DNA of 41,626 nucleotides. Origin: Paraburkholderia silviterrae. GTDB lineage: Bacteria > Pseudomonadota > Gammaproteobacteria > Burkholderiales > Burkholderiaceae. Shown in pieces: positions 8,922 to 19,251 of this stretch. Each line of letters opens with the position of its first letter. The first letter of the stretch is position 1. The position numbers and the translations under genes are program-made. The notes below the pieces were generated by a model. That model had not been told where the DNA came from. It did not search any database and worked only from the letters and a program-made list of their open reading frames with translations. Location: contig NZ_SMRP01000001.1 in NCBI RefSeq assembly GCF_004353915.1, positions 647,672 to 689,297 of the forward strand. Reading direction: 5' to 3'.

Positions 8922-10373
8922 ATGTCCGCACACGTCGCCAACGTCAGGCCGCAACCGGATCAGGTACTGGTCGATATCGTCGACTACGTGCTGGGTTTCG
9001 AGGTCGACAGCGCGCTCGCGCTGTCGACGGCGCGCTACTGCCTGCTGGACACGCTCGGCTGCGGACTCGAGGCGCTCTCCTACCCCGCCTGCACCAAGCT
9101 GCTGGGACCGATCGTGCCGGGCACGATCGTCCCGCATGGCGCGAAGGTGCCGGGCACCTCATTCCAGCTCGATCCGGTTCAGGCCGCGTTCAACATCGGC
9201 GCGATGATCCGCTGGCTCGACTTCAACGACACCTGGCTGGCCGCAGAATGGGGCCATCCGTCGGACAACCTGGGCGGCATTCTCGCGACCGCCGACTGGC
9301 TCTCGCGCACGGCCGTAGCCCACAGTAAGACGCCGCTCACCATGAAGCACGTGCTCGAAGGCATGGTGAAGGCGCACGAGATCCAGGGCTGCATGGCGCT
9401 GGAGAACTCGTTCAACAAGGTCGGTCTCGACCACGTGCTGCTGGTGAAGCTCGCCTCGACCGCGGTGGTCGGGCAGATGCTCGGGCTCACGCGTGACGAA
9501 CTGATCAACGCCGTCTCGCTCGCGATGGTCGACGGCCAGTCGCTGCGCACCTACCGCCACGCGCCCAATACCGGCTCGCGCAAGTCGTGGGCCGCCGGCG
9601 ACGCCACCTCGCGCGCCGTGCGCCTCGCGCTCATCGCGAAAACGGGCGAAATGGGCTACCCCTCAGCGCTCACGGCGAAGACGTGGGGCTTCTACGACGT
9701 CTCGTTCAAGGGCCAGCCGTTCAAGTTCCAGCGTCCGTACGGCTCGTACGTGATGGAGAACGTGCTGTTCAAGATTTCGTTCCCCGCCGAATTCCACGCG
9801 CAGACCGCGGCCGAAGCCGCCATGACGCTGCACGGCATGCTCGCGCAGCGCGGCCTCACCGCACAGGACATCAAGCGGATCACCATTCGCACGCACGAAG
9901 CGGCGATCCGCATCATCGACAAGACCGGGCCGCTCGCGAACCCGGCCGACCGCGACCACTGCATCCAGTACATGGTGGCCGTGCCGCTCCTCTTCGGGCG
10001 CCTCACCGCCGCCGACTATGAAGACGACGTGGCGCAGGACCCGCGCATCGACGCGTTGCGCGCGAAGACGGTCTGCGTCGAAGAACCTCAGTTCACGAAG
10101 GATTACCACGACCCGGACAAGCGCTCGATCGCCAATGCGCTCAGCGTCGAACTCAACGACGGCACAACGCTCGAAGAAGTCGTAGTGGAGTACCCGATCG
10201 GTCACAAGCGGCGCCGGGACGAAGGCATCCCGCTGTTGATCGAAAAGTTCAGGAACAACCTTGCGCGCCGCTTCCCCGCGAAGCAGCAACAAGCGATACT
10301 CGATGTCTCGCTCGATGCGGCGCGGCTCGAAGCCATGCCGGTGAATGAGTACGTCGACTTGTACGTGATCTGA
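8922..10373 (+). CDS. prpD: 2-methylcitrate dehydratase, MmgE/PrpD family
   Basis: PrpD-family enzymes dehydrate 2-methylcitrate in propionate breakdown and some also act on citrate. The 483-residue protein has the expected length and family stretches: [11 protein letters not shown] and [12 protein letters not shown] near the N-terminus, [45 protein letters not shown] and [26 protein letters not shown] ribosome binding site precedes the ATG at 8922. acnA follows after 69 bases, so the two are probably co-transcribed. The usual companions prpB and prpC are not in the window, which may mean a role within the TCA cycle as a methylcitrate/citrate dehydratase (inference). Confidence 0.92.
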   Translation: MSAHVANVRPQPDQVLVDIVDYVLGFEVDSALALSTARYCLLDTLGCGLEALSYPACTKLLGPIVPGTIVPHGAKVPGTSFQLDPVQAAFNIGAMIRWLDFNDTWLAAEWGHPSDNLGGILATADWLSRTAVAHSKTPLTMKHVLEGMVKAHEIQGCMALENSFNKVGLDHVLLVKLASTAVVGQMLGLTRDELINAVSLAMVDGQSLRTYRHAPNTGSRKSWAAGDATSRAVRLALIAKTGEMGYPSALTAKTWGFYDVSFKGQPFKFQRPYGSYVMENVLFKISFPAEFHAQTAAEAAMTLHGMLAQRGLTAQDIKRITIRTHEAAIRIIDKTGPLANPADRDHCIQYMVAVPLLFGRLTAADYEDDVAQDPRIDALRAKTVCVEEPQFTKDYHDPDKRSIANALSVELNDGTTLEEVVVEYPIGHKRRRDEGIPLLIEKFRNNLARRFPAKQQQAILDVSLDAARLEAMPVNEYVDLYVI

Positions 10374-10398
10374 GCAATCAGGCATGCAGGCAATCAGG
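10374..10398. repeat. 9-bp direct repeat between prpD and acnA
   Basis: GCAATCAGG occurs at 10374-10382 and again at 10390-10398, separated by 7 bases. It may be a chance duplication or a binding site. Confidence 0.4.
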
Positions 10399-10442
10399 TA
10401 GTTGTAAAGCGTAATTTCCGCGATTAAACGAAGGAAAACACC

Positions 10443-13160
<2,718 letters not shown>

Positions 13161-13178
13161 GCAGGCAGTTTTGCAGGT

Positions 13179-13237
13179 ACTGCATCCGGCAACGGATGCA
13201 GTCACACTTGGAGCCCGGCGCAAGTCGGGCTTTTTTT
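13179..13237 (+). terminator. Double hairpin with intrinsic terminator after acnA
   Basis: The first hairpin (13179-13202) has a perfect 10-bp stem, ACTGCATCCG with its complement, closed by a GCAA tetraloop. The second (13212-13231) is a 6-bp GC-rich stem, AGCCCG/CGGGCT, followed by seven T residues. The second is a standard Rho-independent terminator. The first, with its GNRA loop, could protect the mRNA 3' end or act as a protein site. Confidence 0.85.
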
Positions 13238-13275
13238 CGCTTCTGCGCGGGCTCTTCGTAGACCGGCGTGGCTAA

Positions 13276-13304
13276 TTGACCTTGCCGGGCCCGTCCCCTA
13301 CACT
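13276..13304 (+). promoter_or_regulatory. Sigma70-type promoter for the LysE-type gene
   Basis: TTGACC (13276-13281), a 17-base spacer and TACACT (13299-13304) predict transcription from about 13311, some 48 bases before the start codon at 13359. Including the two bases after the -10, 25 of 31 positions agree with the mdh promoter at 5542-5572. Confidence 0.7.
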
Positions 13305-13358
13305 GCAATCCCTTTTGCCTTGCCAAGGCTTGCCGCCTTGCCAACGAAAGGAACCTCC

Positions 13359-13991
13359 ATGCTCAGCCTCGCCACGCTTGCTCTTTTCTCCGGCGCCTGT
13401 CTCGCGCTGACGATGACACCCGGACCGGATATGCTGCTGATCGCCTCCAGAAGCGTCAGCCAGGGGCGTGCCGCAGGTTTCGCTTCACTTGCGGGCATCC
13501 AGGCCGGCACGTACTGCCACGCTATGGCGGCTGCGTTTGGCCTTTCCGAACTGTTTCTGGCCGTTCCCGTGGCCTATGACATCGTCCGGCTCGCCGGCGC
13601 TGCGTACCTGCTCTATCTCGCGTGGCGGACCTTCCGGGCGCAACCCGTTGCGACCTCAGCGGCGCCCGCCGGACGTCGCTTTACGTTGGGAAGCATTTTT
13701 CGGCAGGGCCTGCTCACCAACCTCCTCAATCCGAAGATGGCGCTCTTCGTCCTCGCGCTGTTTCCGCAATTCGTCCACCCGGAGCGAGGCGCCGTCGCCC
13801 TGCAGATCATGGTTCTGGCAACTGTGCTCAATCTGATCGGCTTCGTGGTCAATGGCGCGGTGATCGTGTTCGCGAGCCGGTTCAGCCAGCGATTGCGCGG
13901 AGGGCGTCGAGCGTCGCGCCTCCCGCAGTATCTGCTCGGGTCGGTTTTTGCCGGCTTGGCGCTCCGGCTGGCGCTGATGGGCCGCCGGTAA
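13359..13991 (+). CDS. LysE/RhtB family amino acid or metabolite exporter
   Basis: This 210-residue inner-membrane protein has about six hydrophobic segments and the LysE family N-terminal signature MTPGPDMLLIASRSVSQGRA (about 18-37). The family stretch GLLTNLLNPKMALFVLALFPQF lies near 120-140, within which LLNPKMALF is the classic motif. Members export amino acids, homoserine lactones or related solutes; the substrate cannot be read from sequence. AAAGGA precedes the ATG at 13359. It has its own promoter and lies downstream of the acnA terminator, so it is an independent unit. Confidence 0.9.
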   Translation: MLSLATLALFSGACLALTMTPGPDMLLIASRSVSQGRAAGFASLAGIQAGTYCHAMAAAFGLSELFLAVPVAYDIVRLAGAAYLLYLAWRTFRAQPVATSAAPAGRRFTLGSIFRQGLLTNLLNPKMALFVLALFPQFVHPERGAVALQIMVLATVLNLIGFVVNGAVIVFASRFSQRLRGGRRASRLPQYLLGSVFAGLALRLALMGRR

Positions 13992-14064
13992 TTTTTTTCA
14001 CATTGCGGCGGATTTTTGACAGGCGTAAGGTAGCTTTGCCTCTTGAGAACAGGCGAGCCTTATG

Positions 14065-14102
14065 ACCCCGGCCGACGGACACCGTCCCGACCGGGGTTTT
14101 TT
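14065..14102 (+). terminator. Strong intrinsic terminator without an obvious gene
   Basis: ACCCCGG (14065-14071) pairs with CCGGGGT (14091-14097), the inner GACGG/CCGTC adds a second stem segment, and six T residues follow. It could end the LysE-type transcript about 75 bases after its stop, or a short RNA starting after TTGACA at 14016. Confidence 0.8.
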
Positions 14103-14135
14103 CTGTGTGCTGCCTGGGGGAAGCTTGAAAATGAA

Positions 14136-14161
14136 CGCGGCGCAAGACCTGCTGCGCCGCG
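14136..14161. repeat. 9-bp perfect inverted repeat (hairpin)
   Basis: CGCGGCGCA (14136-14144) and TGCGCCGCG (14153-14161) enclose an 8-base loop. No T tract follows, so it is not a standard terminator. Confidence 0.6.
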
Positions 14162-14448
14162 ATGTATTCGAAATATGACGGATCACCGAATGAGGAGTTC
14201 GGCATCGCTCCAGCCAGAGCTAGACCCGTCATGAAACGTATTATCGGCCCTGGCGGCCGATACGTCATTAGCGCAAGCCGCAAGAAACCATTACGTAAAC
14301 TGTCAGATTTAGGGAATTGTAATGTCCGCGGCGGCGGGGCACGCGGCCAGGCGGCCGGCGTTGTGGCCGGCGTTGTGGCCACGATAACCGCCCGGATCCG
14401 CTAACATGGCGCTAACATCACGCTTTTGCCCCCACCGCACCGCCCGCT

Positions 14449-15042
14449 TTGCCCACTTACACCCTTGCCTCAACCGTCAGCGCGGAGCTCGAGATCCGCA
14501 AGAGCCGCTTCATCGGCCTCGCGATTCCGGTCGAGGACCGCGAAGCGGCCATGGCCGAACTGCGCCGCCTGCGCGACGAGCACCCCACCGCCACGCACGT
14601 CTGCTGGGCGCTGCTCGCGGGCGGCCAGTCCGGCATGTCCGACGACGGCGAGCCTTCCGGCACGGCGGGCCGCCCCATCCTCGAAGTGCTGCGTCATCAT
14701 GACCTCGATGGCGTGCTGGCCGCGGTGGTGCGCTACTACGGAGGCGTCAAGCTCGGCGCGGGCGGGCTCGTGCGCGCCTATACCGACGCCATCGCGAGCG
14801 CACTGCAGGACGCGCCGCGCGTGGAGCGCATCGCCCAGGCGCGCCTGACCGTGGAGGTCAGCTATGCCGACGAAACGCGCGTGCGGCACTGGATCGAGCA
14901 GGAGCGGCACACGCTTGCCGACAGCCGCTACACGATGACCGTGCGGCTGACGATCCAGCTTCCCGTCACCGCCCTCGATGCCGCGCGCGATACGCTGCGC
15001 GATCTCACGCAAGGACGCGCGGGCTTTCCCGAGTACGAGTGA
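14449..15042 (+). CDS. yigZ: YigZ/IMPACT family protein (UPF0029)
   Basis: The 197-residue protein has the N-terminal UPF0029 domain shared with YigZ and the eukaryotic IMPACT protein. Features are ELEIRKSRFIGLAIPV, SGMSDDGEPSGTAGRPILEV and VVRYYGGVKLGAGGLVRAY (about 95-113). A shorter C-terminal DUF1949-like domain follows. Molecular function is unclear; IMPACT acts on translation control in eukaryotes. The start must be the TTG at 14449, because no in-frame ATG or GTG gives the conserved Y-T-L-A N-terminus; the weak start suggests low expression. Confidence 0.9.
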   Translation: MPTYTLASTVSAELEIRKSRFIGLAIPVEDREAAMAELRRLRDEHPTATHVCWALLAGGQSGMSDDGEPSGTAGRPILEVLRHHDLDGVLAAVVRYYGGVKLGAGGLVRAYTDAIASALQDAPRVERIAQARLTVEVSYADETRVRHWIEQERHTLADSRYTMTVRLTIQLPVTALDAARDTLRDLTQGRAGFPEYE

Positions 15043-15103
15043 GGCGGCACGCGCCGCTCGCTGCGTCCCTCGCGCATACATCGGCTTAGCCGCGCCAATA
15101 CGC

Positions 15104-15134
15104 AAAAAAAAACCGCCGTATGGCAACGGCGGTT
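15104..15134 (-). terminator. Orphan intrinsic terminator on the minus strand
   Basis: A perfect 9-bp stem, AACCGCCGT (15111-15119) with ACGGCGGTT (15126-15134), has a 6-base loop. On the minus strand it is followed by nine T residues (A9 at 15104-15112 on the plus strand). On the plus strand no T tract follows, so it works only for leftward transcripts, yet no leftward gene lies just to its right. Confidence 0.8.
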
Positions 15135-15299
15135 AACAGGGGACGTGAAGAACAACCGCGAATCGACTATCGAATCGACCCGACGCATCCATCATGGCGA
15201 TACAAAATTAAGGCAAACTTAAACGCGCGTAAAGGAGCGAGAAACTTGCGCAGCGAGGCATGACGCGCACGCGCTGAAAGCGCAGAATCCCCCGATCGC

Positions 15300-15305
15300 T
15301 ATAAT
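15300..15305 (+). promoter_or_regulatory. TATAAT -10 hexamer upstream of the small membrane protein gene
   Basis: A perfect -10 consensus at 15300-15305 predicts a start near 15312, about 118 bases before the gene at 15430. The region at -35 (TGAAAG at 15275-15280) is a poor match. Confidence 0.4.
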
Positions 15306-15429
15306 CGATTCGAGTCTGCACGCGAGCCGCATAGCGCTGTGAATTCCAGTGAATCCGGGCGCTTCCCGATGAATCCATTGAATCCATTACGCAGCGCCAT
15401 GCGGCCCGCCATCAACGGGGAAGGCCGTC

Positions 15430-15669
15430 ATGATTTTCGATCGTTTAAGGGAAGGTGCAGGTCCCGAACGACGCCATCGCGTCTGGAGCAAACTGCGCAT
15501 CTTCGTTGCCGCGCTCGGCACGCTCGGCTCAGCCACCGGCATCGCCATCGCCGTGACAGGGCTCGTGGAATTCGACCACGCCAAGGTGATCAGGGGTGTC
15601 GCCGTGATCCTCGTCTGCACCGTGGTGTACGTCTCGATCCTCGTACGCGACCGCAATCGCGTCGACTAA
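15430..15669 (+). CDS. Small two-helix membrane protein, unknown function
   Basis: The 79-residue protein has a basic, charged N-terminus (about 1-21), two hydrophobic segments (about 22-46 and 53-72) and a short charged tail ending RDRNRVD. I do not recognise a family. The GGGGAAGG sequence before the ATG is a fair ribosome binding site and the codon pattern matches its neighbours, so it is probably real. It faces the minus-strand gene ending at 15854. A hairpin of GTGAAG...CTTCAC near 15676-15700 follows the stop. Confidence 0.6.
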   Translation: MIFDRLREGAGPERRHRVWSKLRIFVAALGTLGSATGIAIAVTGLVEFDHAKVIRGVAVILVCTVVYVSILVRDRNRVD

Positions 15670-15853
15670 AGCGTGAAGGCGCATCGCGCGCCGCTTCACT
15701 GCGCGCGAGCACGCTCATCGCCGTTGCGCCTACGGCTGTTGCATCCACATCGTCAGCACGATTGAATGAATTGTGCCATTGCGGCGCGCGGGCCTGATCC
15801 TCGTGTTCGCCCCGCACGCGCCCTGCTGCCGGGTACGCCGCAGCATCTTCCCC

Positions 15854-16243
15854 TTACGCAAGAACCGGAACCTCGACGACACTGCGATAGTGGTCGTATA
15901 CGCGCTCACGCTCTTCGCTCGCGAGCTGGCGCTTCTCCACAAGCTTGAGCATGCGATGGCGGTCGGCACCGAGCGTCGCGTAGTAGCGCTCCGCGTGCAG
16001 GCGCCGAAAGCGCAGATAGAAGTCGGGGCCGGGCAGGCCCGAAGCGGTCGCAAGCAACGACGCGTAGTCGGCCACGCGCGGCTCGCACAGCGCCGCCGCC
16101 GCGGCTTCGAGTTTTTCGTAGCGCGTCTGCAGCGGCACGCTCTGTGCGAACAGCGCATGGAATGCGGCATAGGGTACGAGGCCGCGTCGGCTCGCCGCGC
16201 GCCGCAGCAGACGCCCAACCTTTTCATCGAGTTCTTTGTTCAT
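15854..16243 (-). CDS. Conserved-looking hypothetical protein, 129 aa
   Basis: I do not recognise this protein. It is soluble, Arg- and Ala-rich and probably all-helical, with no signal peptide or membrane segment. Stretches that look structured are VGRLLRRAASRRGLVPYAAF, PLQTRYEKLEAAAAALCEPR and LPGPDFYLRFRRLHAERYY. The codon pattern favours a true gene over its overlapping frames. The ATG at 16243 has no clear Shine-Dalgarno sequence, and a TATACA hexamer lies only about 7 bases before it. It borders the AT-rich island at 16244-16836. Confidence 0.6.
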   Translation of the reverse strand: MNKELDEKVGRLLRRAASRRGLVPYAAFHALFAQSVPLQTRYEKLEAAAAALCEPRVADYASLLATASGLPGPDFYLRFRRLHAERYYATLGADRHRMLKLVEKRQLASEERERVYDHYRSVVEVPVLA

Positions 16244-16836
16244 GCGTGTATATTTTCTAGCGGATCGTCAATCGGTTCGCCAAGCGGGCCACAGGCCGGT
16301 TCGCATCAAGAGGCGCGGTGAAGCAAAACCAGCAAGCCCATTCGATCCGAATCGAGTTGAATCGAATTATCAAAACGATTCATGCAAATTCGGAAAAGGC
16401 ATTCTGCCCAAAATTACCGATTCGCTCTCGCCAGGTGCCGCAATACCGGGCGAAAAACGACGATTGCAAACATTCAATGTGCTGTGCCAGCCACGCATCA
16501 TGGCCTGAATGAACAACATTCACGGGCATTGTTAAGCGATTTGGATAGGTTTTTTTTGCCGATAGTCCAGGATAATCCGTAAGTCAAGCAGACTATTTTT
16601 CCGCTAGCTATACACATTCCCTACAAAAACAATTATTAATATCCGCTGCGGAATGCCAGAAGCAGTCCGCACGCGCCCCGTGTGGGCGCGTTGTTTCGCC
16701 GTCCGCAACGGCCCGGCATCAAGCGAATGCCTGTGGGGCCGTGGCAAGCGAGAAGACCCGCATGCACTGAAAGGGTTGACAGGAGCGGCGCATCCGCGAG
16801 CCGCATGACCGGAATCTTTCGTTGACGAGTGATCAC
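16244..16836. other. AT-rich intergenic island with no clear gene
   Basis: This 593-base stretch has visibly lower GC than the rest of the window, lowest at about 16545-16650, where T8, TATACACATT and AATTATTAATAT occur. Short frames exist (for instance 16236-16508) but their translations look random. GATAAT near 16571 and TATACA near 16609 could be -10 elements. A plus-strand terminator lies at 16671-16696, before the helix-turn-helix gene. The composition would suit a promoter region silenced by an H-NS-like protein (inference). Confidence 0.5.
16671..16696 (+). terminator. Intrinsic terminator or attenuator upstream of the HTH gene
   Basis: ACGCGCCC (16671-16678) pairs with GGGCGCGT (16684-16691) around the loop CGTGT, followed by TGTTT. 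It sits between the AT-rich promoter-like region and the gene at 16837, so it could end a short RNA or attenuate that gene. Confidence 0.55.
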
Positions 16837-17241
16837 ATGCTTACCAGAACCGAGAATTTGCCGAGCGTCGCGCGCAGGATGGCGGCCGGCCAGATGTTAG
16901 TCGAAGGCGCGACGGTTCATGCCGTGGCCGACTCCCTGCACCTGTCCGCCCAGACGGTGCGTCGCTACAAGTCGATCGTCGAGGGCGGCGGTCTCGACGC
17001 GCTGCAGCAGATGAGCGTGGGCGGCCGGCCTTCGGTGCTCGACAAGGCCGCACTGGGCTGGATCGCGAGCGCGCTGCACGGCTCCGCCCGCGACCATGGA
17101 TTCCCGAGCGATGCGTGGACCAACAGCCGTGTGCGCGAGCTGATCGGCCGCCAGTTCGGCGTGCACTATTCGCGCGTCTATACCTGGCAGATCGTCTCGA
17201 ATCTCGGCCTCGGCCATCGCCTGTCGAAGTCGGCGCGCTGA
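16837..17241 (+). CDS. Stand-alone IS630-type helix-turn-helix protein
   Basis: The 134-residue protein consists only of two DNA-binding modules. The first is a helix-turn-helix (EGATVHAVADSLHLSAQTVR, about 27-46) followed by GGLDALQQMSVGGRPSVLD. The second is a winged-helix segment (SDAWTNSRVRELIGRQFGVH and YSRVYTWQIVSNLGLGHRL). This is the arrangement found at the N-terminus of IS630/Tc1-mariner transposases, but the DDE catalytic domain is absent and the frame ends cleanly. No terminal repeats or target duplications are visible nearby. It may be a domesticated regulator or a transposase remnant. The ATG at 16837 is preferred to the TTG at 16822. The stop codon lies inside an 11-bp inverted repeat. 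Confidence 0.75.
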   Translation: MLTRTENLPSVARRMAAGQMLVEGATVHAVADSLHLSAQTVRRYKSIVEGGGLDALQQMSVGGRPSVLDKAALGWIASALHGSARDHGFPSDAWTNSRVRELIGRQFGVHYSRVYTWQIVSNLGLGHRLSKSAR

Positions 17242-17288
17242 AAGCGCCGACGCCTCAAGCCACCCGGCTGCCGCGCGGCTTTCAGCGC
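17235..17288. repeat. 11-bp inverted repeat spanning the stop codon of the HTH gene
   Basis: GCGCTGAAAGC (17235-17245) is repeated in inverse orientation at 17278-17288 with 32 bases between. The TGA stop (17239-17241) lies in the left arm. No T tract follows the right arm. Confidence 0.7.
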
Positions 17289-17306
17289 TTCCCGTGCTCC
17301 CTCACG

Positions 17307-17337
17307 GCTTCACGACGCCCCACGGGCGCCGTGAAGC
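17307..17337. repeat. Strong hairpin between convergent HTH and cyclase genes
   Basis: GCTTCACG plus CGCCC (17307-17320) pairs with GGGCG plus CGTGAAGC (17324-17337) around a CAC loop, with one A/C mismatch. There is no T tract on either strand, so it could be a Rho-assisted end or an mRNA-stabilising structure. Confidence 0.6.
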
Positions 17338-17443
17338 ATCGCGCGCGCGTGCCTTGCGCCTGCAGGCGGCCCGCGAGGGGCCGGCACGCGGGCGGTTCCT
17401 GGCGTACTGCCGCTCCGCTCTCCTGTCTCCCGGCCGCGTGGCG

Positions 17444-19093
17444 CTACGCGGCCTCGCCGGTCCATTGCCCGGCCTGGACCTGGTTGCGGCCCGCTGCCTT
17501 GGCTTCGTAAAGCAGGGCGTCGGCGGCGGCGAGCAGCTTCGCGCCGCTATCTCCCACCGGCGGCTCGCAGCTCGCGCAGCCCACGCTCACCGTGACACGT
17601 CCGTAGCGCGAGCCGCTATGCGCGAGATTGGCCGTCTCGATGCGCCGCCGGATCTTGTCCGCGACCTTGCGCGCGCCCTGCAGCGCGGTGCCCGGCAGCA
17701 ACACCGCGAACTCCTCGCCGCCGTAGCGCGCCGCCATGTCCGAGGTGCGCTGCGTGCCTGAGGCGATGCGCTCGGCCACGAGCATCAGCACTTCGTCGCC
17801 CGCGGCGTGGCCGTAGGTGTCGTTGAACAGCTTGAAGTGATCGACGTCGAAGAACAGCACCGAGAGCGGCGTTTGCTCGCGCGACGCCCGATGCCATTCG
17901 GCCACGAGCCGCTGATCCAGCGCGCGGCGGTTCGCGAGGCCCGTGAGCGGGTCGGTCACCGCGAGACGCTGCAATTCGCCTTCGGCGATGATCTTGTCGC
18001 GCAGTGCGAACGCCAGCACCCAGGACACCACCACCCAGGCGCCGCCGAAGAGCGTCGTCATCGCGAGCGCAAAGTACGCGCGGCGGCGCCAGGCCGCGAG
18101 GATGTCGTCGACGGCGGGCGCGACGCCCACGATGATGGGCGTGCTGCCCACGTGCGCGTAGGTGTAGACGCGCTCCACCCCGTCCGCTTCCGCGTGCGCC
18201 GTGAAGGTCCCCGCGTCGCGTTGCGAGATGATCTTGTAGTTGCGCCAGCTCGAGTAATCCGCGCCCACGCCGAGCGGCATGGGCGGCTTGCTCGCGAGCA
18301 GCGTGCCGTCCTGCATGATGATGAAGACGCCGCCGCGTCGCCCTATGTCGATCCGCTCGACGAGCTGCTGAAAATAGACGAGCCGCACGGCGACCAGCGC
18401 GACGCCCGCGAACGCGCCATCGGGCGCATCGATGCGCCGCGTAAGCGCGATCGAGAGCACGCCATGACGCAGGCGCGACGAATAGGGCTTCGAAATGAAG
18501 AGGCCCGCGTTCGGACTGTGCTGCTGCACGAGGAAATAATCGCGGTCCGCGAACGAGACGCCCGGCTCGTCGATGCCGCTCTGCGAGGCCGTGAGGCGCC
18601 CTTGCGCATCGAGCACGTACGCGCCGCCCAGGAACGAGGCGGCCGTCGCGCGATCGAACAGCACGCGCTCGCGCAGCGCCCGCGGCATCGCCCATGTTTC
18701 GGGCTGCTGCGCGGCCGTCACGGCGGCGCGCAGCGAGAGGTCGTAGAGCTCGACATTGCGCGCAATGTCGCTGCTCACGAGACGCACGATGTTCTCCGAA
18801 TTCTCGACCGCGTGACGCAGCTCTTCGGCGCGGCCCGCGTAGAGCGCCGTGTAGGTCAGGGCCGCCATCAACGTGGCGACGAGCGTGCCCGCCAGCCCCG
18901 CGAAGAACGGATTGCTGCCGATCAGACGCGTGGCGTCCTTGCCGCGCGCCACGATCCAGTGACGCACGCGCAGCCGCAGATGGGGTGCAAACACGCGCCG
19001 CGCGGAAGGTCCGGTGGAAGGCTCCCGAACAGGTTTGTGAACGCGGTCAGGCACGTAGGCAATCCTCCGACAATTGACCCGCGCGACGGCCAT
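17444..19093 (-). CDS. Membrane-bound diguanylate cyclase with extracytoplasmic Cache-like sensor
   Basis: The protein (549 residues from the ATG at 19093) has a basic cytoplasmic N-terminus and a membrane helix at about 62-86. A periplasmic double-Cache-like region spans about 90-330, with the typical FADRDYFLVQQ and GLFISKPYSSRL stretches. A second helix lies at about 339-364, then a C-terminal GGDEF domain. The catalytic signature is GGEEF (458-462). The inhibitory-site motif RxxD is present as RTSD (449-452), five residues upstream, and FFDVDHFKLFNDTYGH is intact. It should therefore make c-di-GMP from two GTP in response to an external signal, with product feedback. GGAG lies just before the ATG; a GTG nine codons earlier is an alternative. 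It is divergent from the phosphate transporter gene. Confidence 0.93.
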   Translation of the reverse strand: MAVARVNCRRIAYVPDRVHKPVREPSTGPSARRVFAPHLRLRVRHWIVARGKDATRLIGSNPFFAGLAGTLVATLMAALTYTALYAGRAEELRHAVENSENIVRLVSSDIARNVELYDLSLRAAVTAAQQPETWAMPRALRERVLFDRATAASFLGGAYVLDAQGRLTASQSGIDEPGVSFADRDYFLVQQHSPNAGLFISKPYSSRLRHGVLSIALTRRIDAPDGAFAGVALVAVRLVYFQQLVERIDIGRRGGVFIIMQDGTLLASKPPMPLGVGADYSSWRNYKIISQRDAGTFTAHAEADGVERVYTYAHVGSTPIIVGVAPAVDDILAAWRRRAYFALAMTTLFGGAWVVVSWVLAFALRDKIIAEGELQRLAVTDPLTGLANRRALDQRLVAEWHRASREQTPLSVLFFDVDHFKLFNDTYGHAAGDEVLMLVAERIASGTQRTSDMAARYGGEEFAVLLPGTALQGARKVADKIRRRIETANLAHSGSRYGRVTVSVGCASCEPPVGDSGAKLLAAADALLYEAKAAGRNQVQAGQWTGEAA

Positions 19094-19251
19094 CGTGCTC
19101 CAGTCCCTGCGCTGTGGCACGGCATGCGCACTGGCGTCATCAATGCGTCATAGGCGCTTTGCATGATCGGAACCGTGGTATTCGCCGTCGCTTTCGGCGC
19201 CGTCCCTACTGCGCCATTCCCCGCCCTACCCGTTTGAGGAGACCGCTCGTC

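Larger units (their letters stand above)
13992..14448. other. Intergenic region between the LysE-type gene and yigZ, rich in hairpins
   Basis: No convincing protein gene is seen. The region holds a CCGCCG/CGGCGG stem just after the exporter followed by a T5 run, a TTGACA hexamer at 14016-14021, the strong terminator at 14065-14102, a 9-bp hairpin at 14136-14161 and an ATCGGCC/GGCCGAT hairpin near 14242-14260. A 12-base tandem repeat (GGCCGGCGTTGT) lies near 14350-14374. The terminator without an annotated gene in front of it suggests a short non-coding transcript or read-through control. Confidence 0.5.
15043..15429. other. Intergenic region with minus-strand terminator and plus-strand promoter
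   Basis: The stretch holds a minus-strand terminator (15104-15134) and, near 15275-15305, a TATAAT -10 hexamer with a weak -35 that could serve the gene at 15430. The interval 15135-15230 is less GC-rich and includes a 20-codon minus-strand reading frame (start near 15195, stop near 15134) without a good ribosome binding site. Confidence 0.5.

Noticed and set aside
14350..14374. Start of a CRISPR-like repeat
   Set aside because: Only two copies of a 12-base unit occur with no spacers between them.
16236..16582. Short plus-strand frames in the AT-rich island
   Set aside because: Three overlapping frames are similarly long, none has a good start signal, and their translations show no conserved-looking or structured segment.
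16837..17241. Complete IS630 insertion sequence
   Set aside because: Only the DNA-binding part is present; there is no DDE domain, and no terminal inverted repeats or TA duplications were found around it.
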